The notes below the pieces were generated by a model. That model did no database searches, had not been told where the DNA came from, and saw only the letters and a program-made list of their open reading frames with translations. Of a stretch of DNA of 7,756 nucleotides, positions 1-5,008 are shown piece after piece. This DNA comes from an uncultured Acidimicrobium sp. GTDB lineage: Bacteria > Actinomycetota > Acidimicrobiia > Acidimicrobiales > Ilumatobacteraceae. The DNA is taken from the NCBI GenBank assembly GCA_903853285.1, contig CAINTF010000100.1:1-7756 (forward strand). The letters run 5' to 3'. The translations under genes were made by a program, and so were the position numbers. Position 1 is the first letter of the stretch. Each line of letters starts with the position of its first letter.

Positions 1-213
1 CCCAATGTCGATGATCACCATCACGCCGTTTGCAGTGTGTGCGGAAAAATTCGCGACGTACATGTAAAAGGTGCTGCTGCGCTCAAGCCAAATGATGCAA
101 GCGACTTCATGGTTTCCGATATAGGTGTCGTGTTTAGAGGCAAGTGCTCCGAATGCGAGTCACGCACGGTCAAAAGATCTCCTGTTCTGCAGGCGAAAGT
201 AAGCAAGAAATAG
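1..213 (+). CDS. Fur/PerR-family metalloregulator, C-terminal part (5' end outside window)
   Basis: An open frame from base 1 to TAG at 211-213 gives 70 residues that read as the dimerisation and metal-binding half of a Fur-family repressor. The HHH cluster (residues 6-8) is followed directly by CSVCG (C11, C14), and a second pair, C49 and C52, sits in GKCSEC near the end. Together these form the usual structural Zn(Cys)4 site. The regulatory metal site in this family uses the His cluster plus an acidic residue just after the CG motif. Here that residue is Asp (D19 in KIRDV), as in Bacillus PerR, where Escherichia coli Fur has Glu; this comparison is from memory. The DNA-binding winged helix lies upstream of the window. 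The rubrerythrin gene starts 54 bases after the stop, which supports a PerR-like peroxide-sensing role over an iron-uptake role, but sequence alone does not decide it. Family assignment is secure; the PerR-versus-Fur call is inference. Confidence 0.88.
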   Translation, partial: PNVDDHHHAVCSVCGKIRDVHVKGAAALKPNDASDFMVSDIGVVFRGKCSECESRTVKRSPVLQAKVSKK

Positions 214-267
214 AAACACGAATACAAATAGACAAAGTCCATTAACAAACAGAAAGCGAGAAACATC

Positions 268-687
268 ATGGCCGGATTAAATGGCACAAAAACACATGAG
301 AATCTCAAGGAAGCGTTTGCTGGCGAAAGCCAAGCCAATCGCCGCTACTTGTGGTTCGCACAGAAGGCAGACATCGAAGGTCTTCCAGACGTTGCATCGT
401 TGTTCAAAAACGTTGCAGACGGCGAGACCGGTCACGCACACGGACACCTTGAGTACCTCGCCGAAGTTGGCGACCCTGCTTCTGGTGAGCCAATCGGTGA
501 CACCGAACAGAACCTCAAGGCGTCAATCGCTGGTGAGACCTACGAGTACACACAGATGTACCCAGGCTTCGCCAAGACTGCTCGCGACGAAGGTTTTTCG
601 GAAATCGCCGAATGGTTCGAGACACTTGCACGCGCCGAGAAGAGTCACGCTGGTCGTTTCTCTGACGGGCTCAAGAGCCTCGCGTAA
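268..687 (+). CDS. rbr: Rubrerythrin, single ferritin-like domain (no rubredoxin domain)
   Basis: A 139-residue ferritin-like di-iron protein of the rubrerythrin family, which reduces hydrogen peroxide to water in the cytoplasm. The ligands fall where expected for a four-helix bundle: E20 ([10 protein letters not shown]), E53 and H56 ([10 protein letters not shown]), E90 and E93 (AGETYEY), and E124 with H127 (RAEKSHAGR). E20, E53 and H56 even match the Desulfovibrio vulgaris numbering as I remember it. The protein ends just after the last helix and contains no cysteine, so the C-terminal rubredoxin Fe(Cys)4 domain of classical rubrerythrin (about 190 residues) is absent. Electrons must come from a separate partner. 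The ATG at 268 has a weak AGAAAG at 251-256, which could pair with the very 3' end of 16S rRNA. The gene lies 54 bases after the Fur/PerR-like gene and upstream of an Fe-S protein and DUF3501, a grouping I know from other bacteria. It is probably controlled by the adjacent regulator, but I could not find a convincing PerR box in 214-267. Confidence 0.93.
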   Translation: MAGLNGTKTHENLKEAFAGESQANRRYLWFAQKADIEGLPDVASLFKNVADGETGHAHGHLEYLAEVGDPASGEPIGDTEQNLKASIAGETYEYTQMYPGFAKTARDEGFSEIAEWFETLARAEKSHAGRFSDGLKSLA

Positions 688-709
688 GCAATTCATTGCT
701 GTTCGCAGC

Positions 710-741
710 GAGTGGCTGTGTGCGTTGGTGCACAGCCACTC
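710..741 (+). terminator. Probable intrinsic terminator or attenuator hairpin after rubrerythrin
   Basis: A perfect 11-bp inverted repeat: GAGTGGCTGTG (710-720) pairs with CACAGCCACTC (731-741) around a 10-base loop. It begins 23 bases after the rubrerythrin stop. No T-run follows immediately, but T-rich stretches lie at 758-762 (5 T) and 773-778 (6 T). Actinobacterial terminators often lack a tight U-tail. If it acts as a partial terminator it would give more rubrerythrin than Fe-S protein or DUF3501 from one promoter. It could also protect the rubrerythrin mRNA 3' end. Confidence 0.62.
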
Positions 742-791
742 AATGCAATCGATTTAGTTTTTAATTATCTAGTTTTTTAGAAAGCACCCTC

Positions 792-1841
792 ATGACAATT
801 ACGTACGATCCAAATCACCCGATGTACCTCGACGAGGCAGACACCCGTCACGAACTCGAGCGTGTGTACGACCTCTGTCATGGATGTCGTTTGTGTTTCA
901 AGTTTTGCCCCTCGTTCCCAACATTGTTCTCGTACATCGATGTGCATGATGACCAAGATGCGGGCAAGATGACTCCCGCCCAACAAGACCACGTGATTGA
1001 CGAATGTTTCCAGTGCAAGTTGTGTTACATCAATTGCCCGTATACGCCAAACCAACATGAATGGGCGCTCGATTTTCCGCGCCTCATGCTGCGCGCTGAC
1101 GCAATGCGTCGCGAAAATGGCCAAATGTCGGTGCGCAATAAAGTGACCACGGCAGTGATGGGTCGCACAGATGCGATCGGCAAAGTTGCAACATCGATGG
1201 GCGTAGTGACGAACCTCGTCATGGGTGCAAAACCCGGCTCCGTGGTTCGCAAAATTGTTGAGAAGACCGCTGGTATTTCGAGTGTTCGTATGTTGCCACC
1301 ATTTGCGCGAAGTCGCTTTTCGACTTGGTTCAAAAATCGGCCAAAAACAACGATGCTCAATCGTCAAGGAAAAGTTGCATTGTTCCCAACATGCTTGGTC
1401 GAATACCAAGACCCAGCAATTGGCCAAGACCTCATCAAGGTGTACGAACGCAATGGCGTTGAGTGTTCGCTCGCGGGCGAAGCTGCATGTTGCGGCGCTC
1501 CGTTTTTGCATAGTGGCGATGTAGATACCTTCACCAAAGTTGCAAAGAAGAACGTCAAGATGTTGGCAGATGAAGTGCGTGCCGGCAATGAAATTGTCGT
1601 GCCACAACCAACCTGCGGATATGTCTTGAAGAAGGATTATCTCGACTACGTAGGTGGCGCCGATGCAACTCTTGTTGCTGAAAACACGTACGACGCAGCC
1701 GAATATCTCATTCGCTTGCACAAGACGGAAGGCAAGTCACTCGATCTCAATTTCACTGGCGAGATTCCTGAAACCATTACGTATCACACACACCATGTCA
1801 CTTACGTGCTCAAAACATTGGGCTCAAGAGCCGCGACTTGA
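792..1841 (+). CDS. GlpC/heterodisulfide-reductase-like Fe-S protein, N-terminal piece of a frameshifted gene
   Basis: Cytoplasmic electron-transfer protein with two [4Fe-4S] ferredoxin motifs and a first CCG (Cys-rich) domain. The ferredoxin motifs are C29-C32-C35-C39P (CHGCRLCFKFCP) and C72-C75-C78-C82P (CFQCKLCYINCP). The CCG domain has C201 (FPTCLVEY), C233-C234-G235 (ACCGAP) and C275 (PTCGY). GlpC and the HdrB/HdrD subunits share this layout; no glpA, glpB or hdr partner is nearby. After residue 332 the frame departs from the family. The expected second-domain motif, Tyr-His-x-Pro-Cys-His, is interrupted, the last 17 or so residues (HHVTYVLKTL...) are off-frame, and translation ends at TGA 1839-1841. 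The correct continuation is in another frame (see 1841-2104). As written the product has 349 residues and lacks most of the second CCG domain. The ATG has AGAAAG at 779-784, 7 bases upstream. It lies between rubrerythrin and DUF3501, so I infer an electron-donor role for rubrerythrin. If the frameshift is real the gene is a pseudogene or encodes a split protein; if it is an assembly error the intact gene is 792-2104. Confidence 0.85.
   Translation: MTITYDPNHPMYLDEADTRHELERVYDLCHGCRLCFKFCPSFPTLFSYIDVHDDQDAGKMTPAQQDHVIDECFQCKLCYINCPYTPNQHEWALDFPRLMLRADAMRRENGQMSVRNKVTTAVMGRTDAIGKVATSMGVVTNLVMGAKPGSVVRKIVEKTAGISSVRMLPPFARSRFSTWFKNRPKTTMLNRQGKVALFPTCLVEYQDPAIGQDLIKVYERNGVECSLAGEAACCGAPFLHSGDVDTFTKVAKKNVKMLADEVRAGNEIVVPQPTCGYVLKKDYLDYVGGADATLVAENTYDAAEYLIRLHKTEGKSLDLNFTGEIPETITYHTHHVTYVLKTLGSRAAT
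1785..1794 (+). other. Frameshift site at a CA dinucleotide repeat
   Basis: The tract reads (CA)4 followed by CC. Upstream the frame of the 792 start gives ...TYH up to base 1787. From base 1793 another frame gives PCHLRAQNIG..., the expected second CCG-domain motif. Five bases separate the last codon of one frame from the first codon of the other where three are expected. One extra CA unit (2 bases) explains the break exactly and would restore Tyr-His-Thr-Pro-Cys-His. The tract is short for a phase-variable repeat, and I see no classic slippery heptamer for programmed -1 frameshifting. Confidence 0.8.
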
Positions 1842-2104
1842 TGAAGCTCACCGGAGCAAAGATCAAACTCGTGCAGCAGTGCAGCGGCATTGATGGCATG
1901 TGGGGATTGCGCGCCGAAAATGCACACCTATCGATTCCAATCGCCGAGAAGTTGGGTCAGATGATTAACGATGCGCAGGGTGACGTAGTGACGGGAGACT
2001 GCCATCTCGCCAACACTGCCATTAACGAACAAACAGGAAAACAGGCAGTGCACCCGCTTCAAGTTGTTGCACGTGCCTACGGCATTCAACCAGAGGAGAA
2101 GTAA
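1841..2104 (+). CDS. C-terminal piece of the same Fe-S/CCG-domain protein
   Basis: This frame carries the end of the second CCG domain: KLTGAKIKLVQQCSGIDGMWG, with the cysteine codon at 1880-1882, and GDCHLANTAI, with its cysteine at 2000-2002. Homology-like sequence continues upstream in this frame to base 1793 (PCHLRAQNIGLKSRDL), before any start codon. This is therefore the displaced 3' part of the 792 gene, not an independent gene. Joining bases 792-1787, one codon and 1793-2104 gives about 436 residues, the usual size for the family. Canonical second CCG domains read CCG; here it is CSG. I believe CSG is a recurrent variant of this rubrerythrin-linked subfamily. The TGA of the first piece overlaps this ATG (TGATG at 1839-1843) and a weak AAGAG lies at 1826-1830, so re-initiation is possible. 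A TTG at 1838 is an alternative start. A restarted product would lack the PCH cysteine. The stop is 2 bases before the next gene. Confidence 0.72.
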   Translation: MKLTGAKIKLVQQCSGIDGMWGLRAENAHLSIPIAEKLGQMINDAQGDVVTGDCHLANTAINEQTGKQAVHPLQVVARAYGIQPEEK

Positions 2105-2106
2105 AA

Positions 2107-2706
2107 ATGATGACTACATCCCGCAAACTTCAATTGACCGACATTTTGGACCTTCGCGCTTATGAGCGTGTTCGCGACGAGCGTCGAGAGGAAATCATCG
2201 AGTTGAAGCGTCGTCGTCGGGTGCAACTTGGCACCGTGGTGACACTGATGTTTGAAAACCGAGCAACCATGCAGTCACAAATTCATGAAATGATGCGTGC
2301 AGAAAAAGTTGTTCGCGATGAACAGATTCTCGAGGAATTGCATGCGTACAACCCATTGATTCCGGAAGCGGGTCAACTTTCGGCCACCTTGTTTATCGAA
2401 CTCACTACACCGGAGCAGATGCTTGAGTGGTTGCCAAAACTCGTCAACATCGAGAGTTCAATTGTGTTCAAGTTGAGCGATGGCTCAACTGTTACGGCGA
2501 TTACTGAAGAAGGACACGCCGAGACTTTGACGCGCGACAATGTAACTGCAGCTGTTCACTACATCCGTTTTGAATTTACGCCAGAGCAAGTTGAAGCATT
2601 CGCTTCTGGTGACGTTGAGATTCTTTGCGTGCACCCTGCATATATAGAGGTCGCTAATTTGCCCAAGTTTGTTATCGACGAATTGCTTACTGATCTTCGC
2701 GATTAA
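2107..2706 (+). CDS. DUF3501 family protein
   Basis: A 199-residue soluble protein that I recognise as DUF3501. It has an N-terminal LTDILDLRAYERVRDERREEI segment, the basic patch ELKRRRRVQLG, then VTLMFENRATMQSQIHEMMRAEK and the signature AYNPLIP, and near the end AVHYIRFEFTPEQV. It has no signal peptide or membrane segment and only one cysteine (ILCVHPAY), so it is unlikely to bind an Fe-S cluster itself. Its biochemical function is not known to me. From memory, DUF3501 genes recur next to rubrerythrin and a GlpC/Hdr-like Fe-S protein in several phyla, and the same order is seen here. The start is well placed: GAGGAG at 2093-2098, inside the end of the previous gene, lies 8 bases before the ATG, and the gap to the previous stop is 2 bases. 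Translation is probably coupled. A second ATG follows at 2110. Confidence 0.88.
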   Translation: MMTTSRKLQLTDILDLRAYERVRDERREEIIELKRRRRVQLGTVVTLMFENRATMQSQIHEMMRAEKVVRDEQILEELHAYNPLIPEAGQLSATLFIELTTPEQMLEWLPKLVNIESSIVFKLSDGSTVTAITEEGHAETLTRDNVTAAVHYIRFEFTPEQVEAFASGDVEILCVHPAYIEVANLPKFVIDELLTDLRD

Positions 2707-2713
2707 TTCGTAG

Positions 2714-2750
2714 GGGCACCTCTGACCCTTATCTGGTAAAGGTATTGCCC
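2714..2750 (+). terminator. Possible imperfect hairpin just after DUF3501
   Basis: GGGCA (2714-2718) can pair with TGCCC (2746-2750). Inside this, ACCCTTA (2725-2731) pairs with TAAAGGT (2737-2743) with one mismatch around a 5-base loop. It begins 8 bases after the DUF3501 stop and could end that transcript. There is no T-run, and the stems are short, so the call is weak. Confidence 0.3.
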
Positions 2751-2807
2751 AAAGTTGTGGCCATTTTGGATTGGCATGACTGCGACTTTGGGTTCTACAG
2801 TCATGCC
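2748..2807 (+). promoter_or_regulatory. Interleaved inverted repeats upstream of whiB (possible pseudoknot, switch or operator)
   Basis: Two perfect inverted repeats interlock. CCCAAAGT (2748-2755) pairs with ACTTTGGG (2785-2792). GGCATGACTG (2773-2782) pairs with CAGTCATGCC (2798-2807). The 3' arm of the first lies in the 15-base loop of the second. As RNA they could form an H-type pseudoknot (connecting loops of 17, 2 and 5 bases) or two mutually exclusive stems. As DNA the 10-bp repeat could be an operator. A weak promoter-like pair, TTGGCA (2771-2776) with TCTACA (2794-2799) at 17-base spacing, falls across it; the -10 match is poor. Function is inferred only from symmetry and position before whiB. 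Confidence 0.4.
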
Positions 2808-2815
2808 TAGGAAAA

Positions 2816-2837
2816 TTGCGCTCAAAGCTGAGCGCAA
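2816..2837 (+). promoter_or_regulatory. 9-bp hairpin abutting the whiB Shine-Dalgarno
   Basis: TTGCGCTCA (2816-2824) and TGAGCGCAA (2829-2837) form a perfect 9-bp stem with a 4-base loop (AAGC). The Shine-Dalgarno AAGGGGGG (2836-2843) begins with the last two bases of the stem and lies 5 bases before the whiB ATG. In mRNA this stem could influence ribosome access to whiB; as DNA it is a near-palindromic protein site. It could also be a terminator, but a G-run follows, not a T-run. Confidence 0.5.
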
Positions 2838-2848
2838 GGGGGGCCTGA

Positions 2849-3088
2849 ATGTCGGTAGCAGATGTGGTTTGGAGAACAAAAGGTGCTTGCCAAGGGCTGG
2901 ACGCCGAGATTTTCTATCCAGACAATGAGGATCATGCAGACTTTGCTATTTCGGTGTGTTCTCAGTGCGAGGTTCGCATAGCGTGTTTGGATTATGCGCT
3001 TGATAATCGTGAACAGCAGGGAATCTGGGGTGCAACCACAGCCCGCGATAGACGGCGCATGTTGCGCCAGCGTAAACAAACCGCATAA
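2849..3088 (+). CDS. whiB: WhiB-family Fe-S transcriptional regulator
   Basis: A 79-residue Wbl protein, found in actinobacteria and their phages. It binds a [4Fe-4S] cluster sensitive to O2 or NO and regulates transcription, usually by contacting the primary sigma factor. The four cluster cysteines are C14, C37, C40 and C46 (CxxCxxxxxC in VCSQCEVRIACLDYA). The turn motif GIWG is at 58-61, followed by a basic tail (ARDRRRMLRQRK) that fits DNA binding. Short length and lack of an AT-hook argue against a WhiB7-type protein; I cannot name the paralogue. The start is fixed: an in-frame TGA (2846-2848) directly precedes the ATG, and AAGGGGGG (2836-2843) is a strong ribosome site. Its upstream region is full of inverted repeats. 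trpD starts 12 bases after its stop, so the regulator probably heads a transcript with trpD and thrB. Confidence 0.95.
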   Translation: MSVADVVWRTKGACQGLDAEIFYPDNEDHADFAISVCSQCEVRIACLDYALDNREQQGIWGATTARDRRRMLRQRKQTA

Positions 3089-3100
3089 CGAGGTTGCGCG

Positions 3101-4153
3101 ATGAGCGCTATTGACCGTATTGGTGGATGGTCACAACTTTTGTCGACGCTGTTGCGTGGCGAAGACTTGCCAGCAGATGATGCGCAAGTTGCCATGAATG
3201 CAGTGTTGCTTGGTGAAGCTACGTCTGCACAAATCGCAGCATTTGTAGTGGCGCTTCGTTCGAAGGGCGAGACTGCAGATGAATTGCAAGGAATGTTGGC
3301 TGCAGTGTTGGAAGCATCAGAACCCGTTCCGCTAGATGCAAAATTTTCATCGCACGCAATCGACATTGTTGGCACTGGAGGGGACAAGTCGCATTCGGTC
3401 AACATCTCCACCATGGCCGCATTTGTGGTTGCAGGTGCCGGTGTGCCAGTTTGCAAGCACGGCAACCGTGCTGCATCTTCTCAGTGTGGAACTGCCGATG
3501 TTCTTGAAGCTCTCGGTGTCAAGATCGATTTGGAAGGCGCAGGCGTAGCGCGCTGTGTAGAGCAGGCCGGTATGGGTTTTTGCTTCGCTCCAAAGTTCCA
3601 TCCTGCATTTCGACATGCTGGACCAACGCGAAAAGAACTTGGGGTTCCAACCGCATTCAATTTGCTCGGCCCAATGGCTAACCCTGCGCAGGTTTCGTAC
3701 ATGGTGGTTGGTGTAGGCGACCCAAGCATGGCTCACAAAATGGCACACGCAATTGCGGGTCGTGGAGTGCAGCGAGCATGGGTGGTGCATGGTCATGGTG
3801 GACTCGACGAGTTGTCGCTGAGTGGAGACTGCCCAATTGTCGAGATCGATCACGGGAACATGTCTGAGTTCGTACTGAACGCAAAAGATTTCGGACTTCA
3901 GCCAGCAGACGTCACGGCAGTTCGCGGTGGAAACCCAGAGCACAATGCAAGAGTGATTCGTGACACGTTTAATGGCACGCGTGGAGCTGTTCGCGACATC
4001 GTTGTGTTTAATGCTGCGGCAGGTTTGGTAGTCGCAGGTGTTGCTTCGCACATGGCGGATGGCATTGAGCGCGCGCAAGCGAGTATTGATTCGGGTGCAG
4101 CAAACAATGTTGTTGACGCACTCATCAAAATTAGTAACTCTGTGGCAAAATAG
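3101..4153 (+). CDS. trpD: Anthranilate phosphoribosyltransferase
   Basis: The 350-residue, full-length TrpD joins anthranilate and PRPP to give N-(5-phosphoribosyl)anthranilate, the second committed step of tryptophan synthesis, in the cytoplasm. An N-terminal helical region (about 1-75) precedes the PRPP-binding glycine-rich motif DIVGTGGDKSHSVNIST (88-104) and the KHGNRAASS loop (119-127). Further on come HPAFRHAGPTRKELG and TAFNLLGPMANP, which build the anthranilate site and the metal/PRPP contacts, and VVHGHGGLDELS in the C-terminal half. These separate TrpD from thymidine phosphorylases of the same fold. GAGG at 3090-3093 sits 7 bases before the ATG. No other trp gene is nearby, so trpD is detached from the usual trp operon. 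It lies 12 bases after whiB and 6 bases before thrB, which suggests co-transcription. I see no Trp-rich leader peptide upstream. Confidence 0.96.
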   Translation: MSAIDRIGGWSQLLSTLLRGEDLPADDAQVAMNAVLLGEATSAQIAAFVVALRSKGETADELQGMLAAVLEASEPVPLDAKFSSHAIDIVGTGGDKSHSVNISTMAAFVVAGAGVPVCKHGNRAASSQCGTADVLEALGVKIDLEGAGVARCVEQAGMGFCFAPKFHPAFRHAGPTRKELGVPTAFNLLGPMANPAQVSYMVVGVGDPSMAHKMAHAIAGRGVQRAWVVHGHGGLDELSLSGDCPIVEIDHGNMSEFVLNAKDFGLQPADVTAVRGGNPEHNARVIRDTFNGTRGAVRDIVVFNAAAGLVVAGVASHMADGIERAQASIDSGAANNVVDALIKISNSVAK

Positions 4154-4159
4154 TTTGCT

Positions 4160-5008
4160 ATGACTACGCCTTCATTCTTCGTTCGCGTACCTGCGAGTTC
4201 GGCCAATCTTGGTCCAGGTTTTGATGCACTCGGCATGGCACTCTCGGTTCATCTCGAGATGGGGCCTGTAATCGAAGGTCAAGTTCCCTCCGGTGCAAAA
4301 ATGATCGACGAATACCACCCAGGTCATATTGCGTTTCGTAGTTACGGTGGTGTGGGAGACGTTTGGGTTCGTTCGAAGATCCCTATGGGTCGCGGGCTCG
4401 GATTTAGCGGTGCAGCGAGAGTCGCAGGGGTCGTAGTGGCTCATGCACAAAAAAATGGATTAAGTGTCGAAGCACTCGTTGCAGCGCGTAACGATTTGCT
4501 CCATGCAAGCACGCAACTTGAAGGACATCCAGACAACGTTGCGGCTTCGCTGGTTGGCGGTGTCACTGCGAGTGCATCGGGTGAAGTAGTTCGGTTACCT
4601 CTTGCTCTTGATCCAACGATTCTCGCATGGGTTCCAGAAACGCAGACCAGTACTGAAAAATCACGAACTGCGTTGGCAACAACTCTCTCGCTCGGCGATG
4701 CAGTGTTCAATATTGGTCATACCGCTTTGCTCCTTGGTGCGCTAGCAAGTGGCGATATCAAAGTTTTGCGCGCAGCCACGCAGGATCGCATACATCAAGA
4801 CGTTCGGTTGGCAAATGCGCCGGGTTCAAAAGCCGCACTAGATGCAGCACTAAAAAGTGAGGCGTGGTGTGCTTGGTTGTCGGGTTCAGGACCGACAGTG
4901 GCCGTCATGTGTGCCAAAGCTGATGCCAAGAAAATCGCTTCGCAGTTGCCTCAGCCTGGTGATGTGCTTGAGTTAGAAATTGATCAACACGGCGCGGTGA
5001 TTATTTAA
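4160..5008 (+). CDS. thrB: Homoserine kinase (GHMP kinase family)
   Basis: 282 residues, slightly shorter than the usual 300 or so. ThrB phosphorylates L-homoserine with ATP, the step before threonine synthase. The N-terminal GHMP motif is clear (VPASSANLGPGFDALGMAL, about 10-28). The ATP phosphate loop, usually GLGSSAA, reads GLGFSGAAR (79-87) after IPMGR, so one Ser is Phe and one Ala is Gly. EGHPDN, typical of ThrB, follows, and the C-terminal motif SGSGPTV (241-247) is intact. The loop change is the only oddity. As ThrB-specific motifs are kept I keep the assignment, though another GHMP specificity cannot be excluded. It starts 6 bases after trpD without a clear Shine-Dalgarno, so translation may be coupled. 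Neither hom nor thrC is in the window. The stop overlaps the convergent acuI stop by 4 bases. Confidence 0.9.
   Translation: MTTPSFFVRVPASSANLGPGFDALGMALSVHLEMGPVIEGQVPSGAKMIDEYHPGHIAFRSYGGVGDVWVRSKIPMGRGLGFSGAARVAGVVVAHAQKNGLSVEALVAARNDLLHASTQLEGHPDNVAASLVGGVTASASGEVVRLPLALDPTILAWVPETQTSTEKSRTALATTLSLGDAVFNIGHTALLLGALASGDIKVLRAATQDRIHQDVRLANAPGSKAALDAALKSEAWCAWLSGSGPTVAVMCAKADAKKIASQLPQPGDVLELEIDQHGAVII

Noticed and set aside
214..267. PerR box or own promoter between the Fur-like gene and rubrerythrin
   Set aside because: AT-rich, but I found no palindrome like a PerR/Fur box and no convincing -35/-10 pair.
281..757. 158-residue open frame over rubrerythrin
   Set aside because: Out-of-frame shadow of the rubrerythrin gene, with no recognisable domain and a composition rich in Ser, Thr, Arg and His.
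777..1721. 314-residue open frame on the - strand opposite the Fe-S gene
   Set aside because: Antisense shadow. The + strand frame has clear ferredoxin and CCG motifs, while this one is Cys/His/Trp-rich with no domain.
1785..1794. Programmed -1 ribosomal frameshift site
   Set aside because: No X-XXY-YYZ slippery heptamer. The CA repeat and the exact two-base excess favour an indel over recoding.
2776..2928. 50-codon open frame overlapping the whiB start in another frame
   Set aside because: No good ribosome site, not recognisable, and most of it lies in the whiB leader structure or inside whiB.
3347..4078. 243-residue - strand open frame opposite trpD
   Set aside because: Antisense shadow of an unmistakable TrpD, with no recognisable motif.
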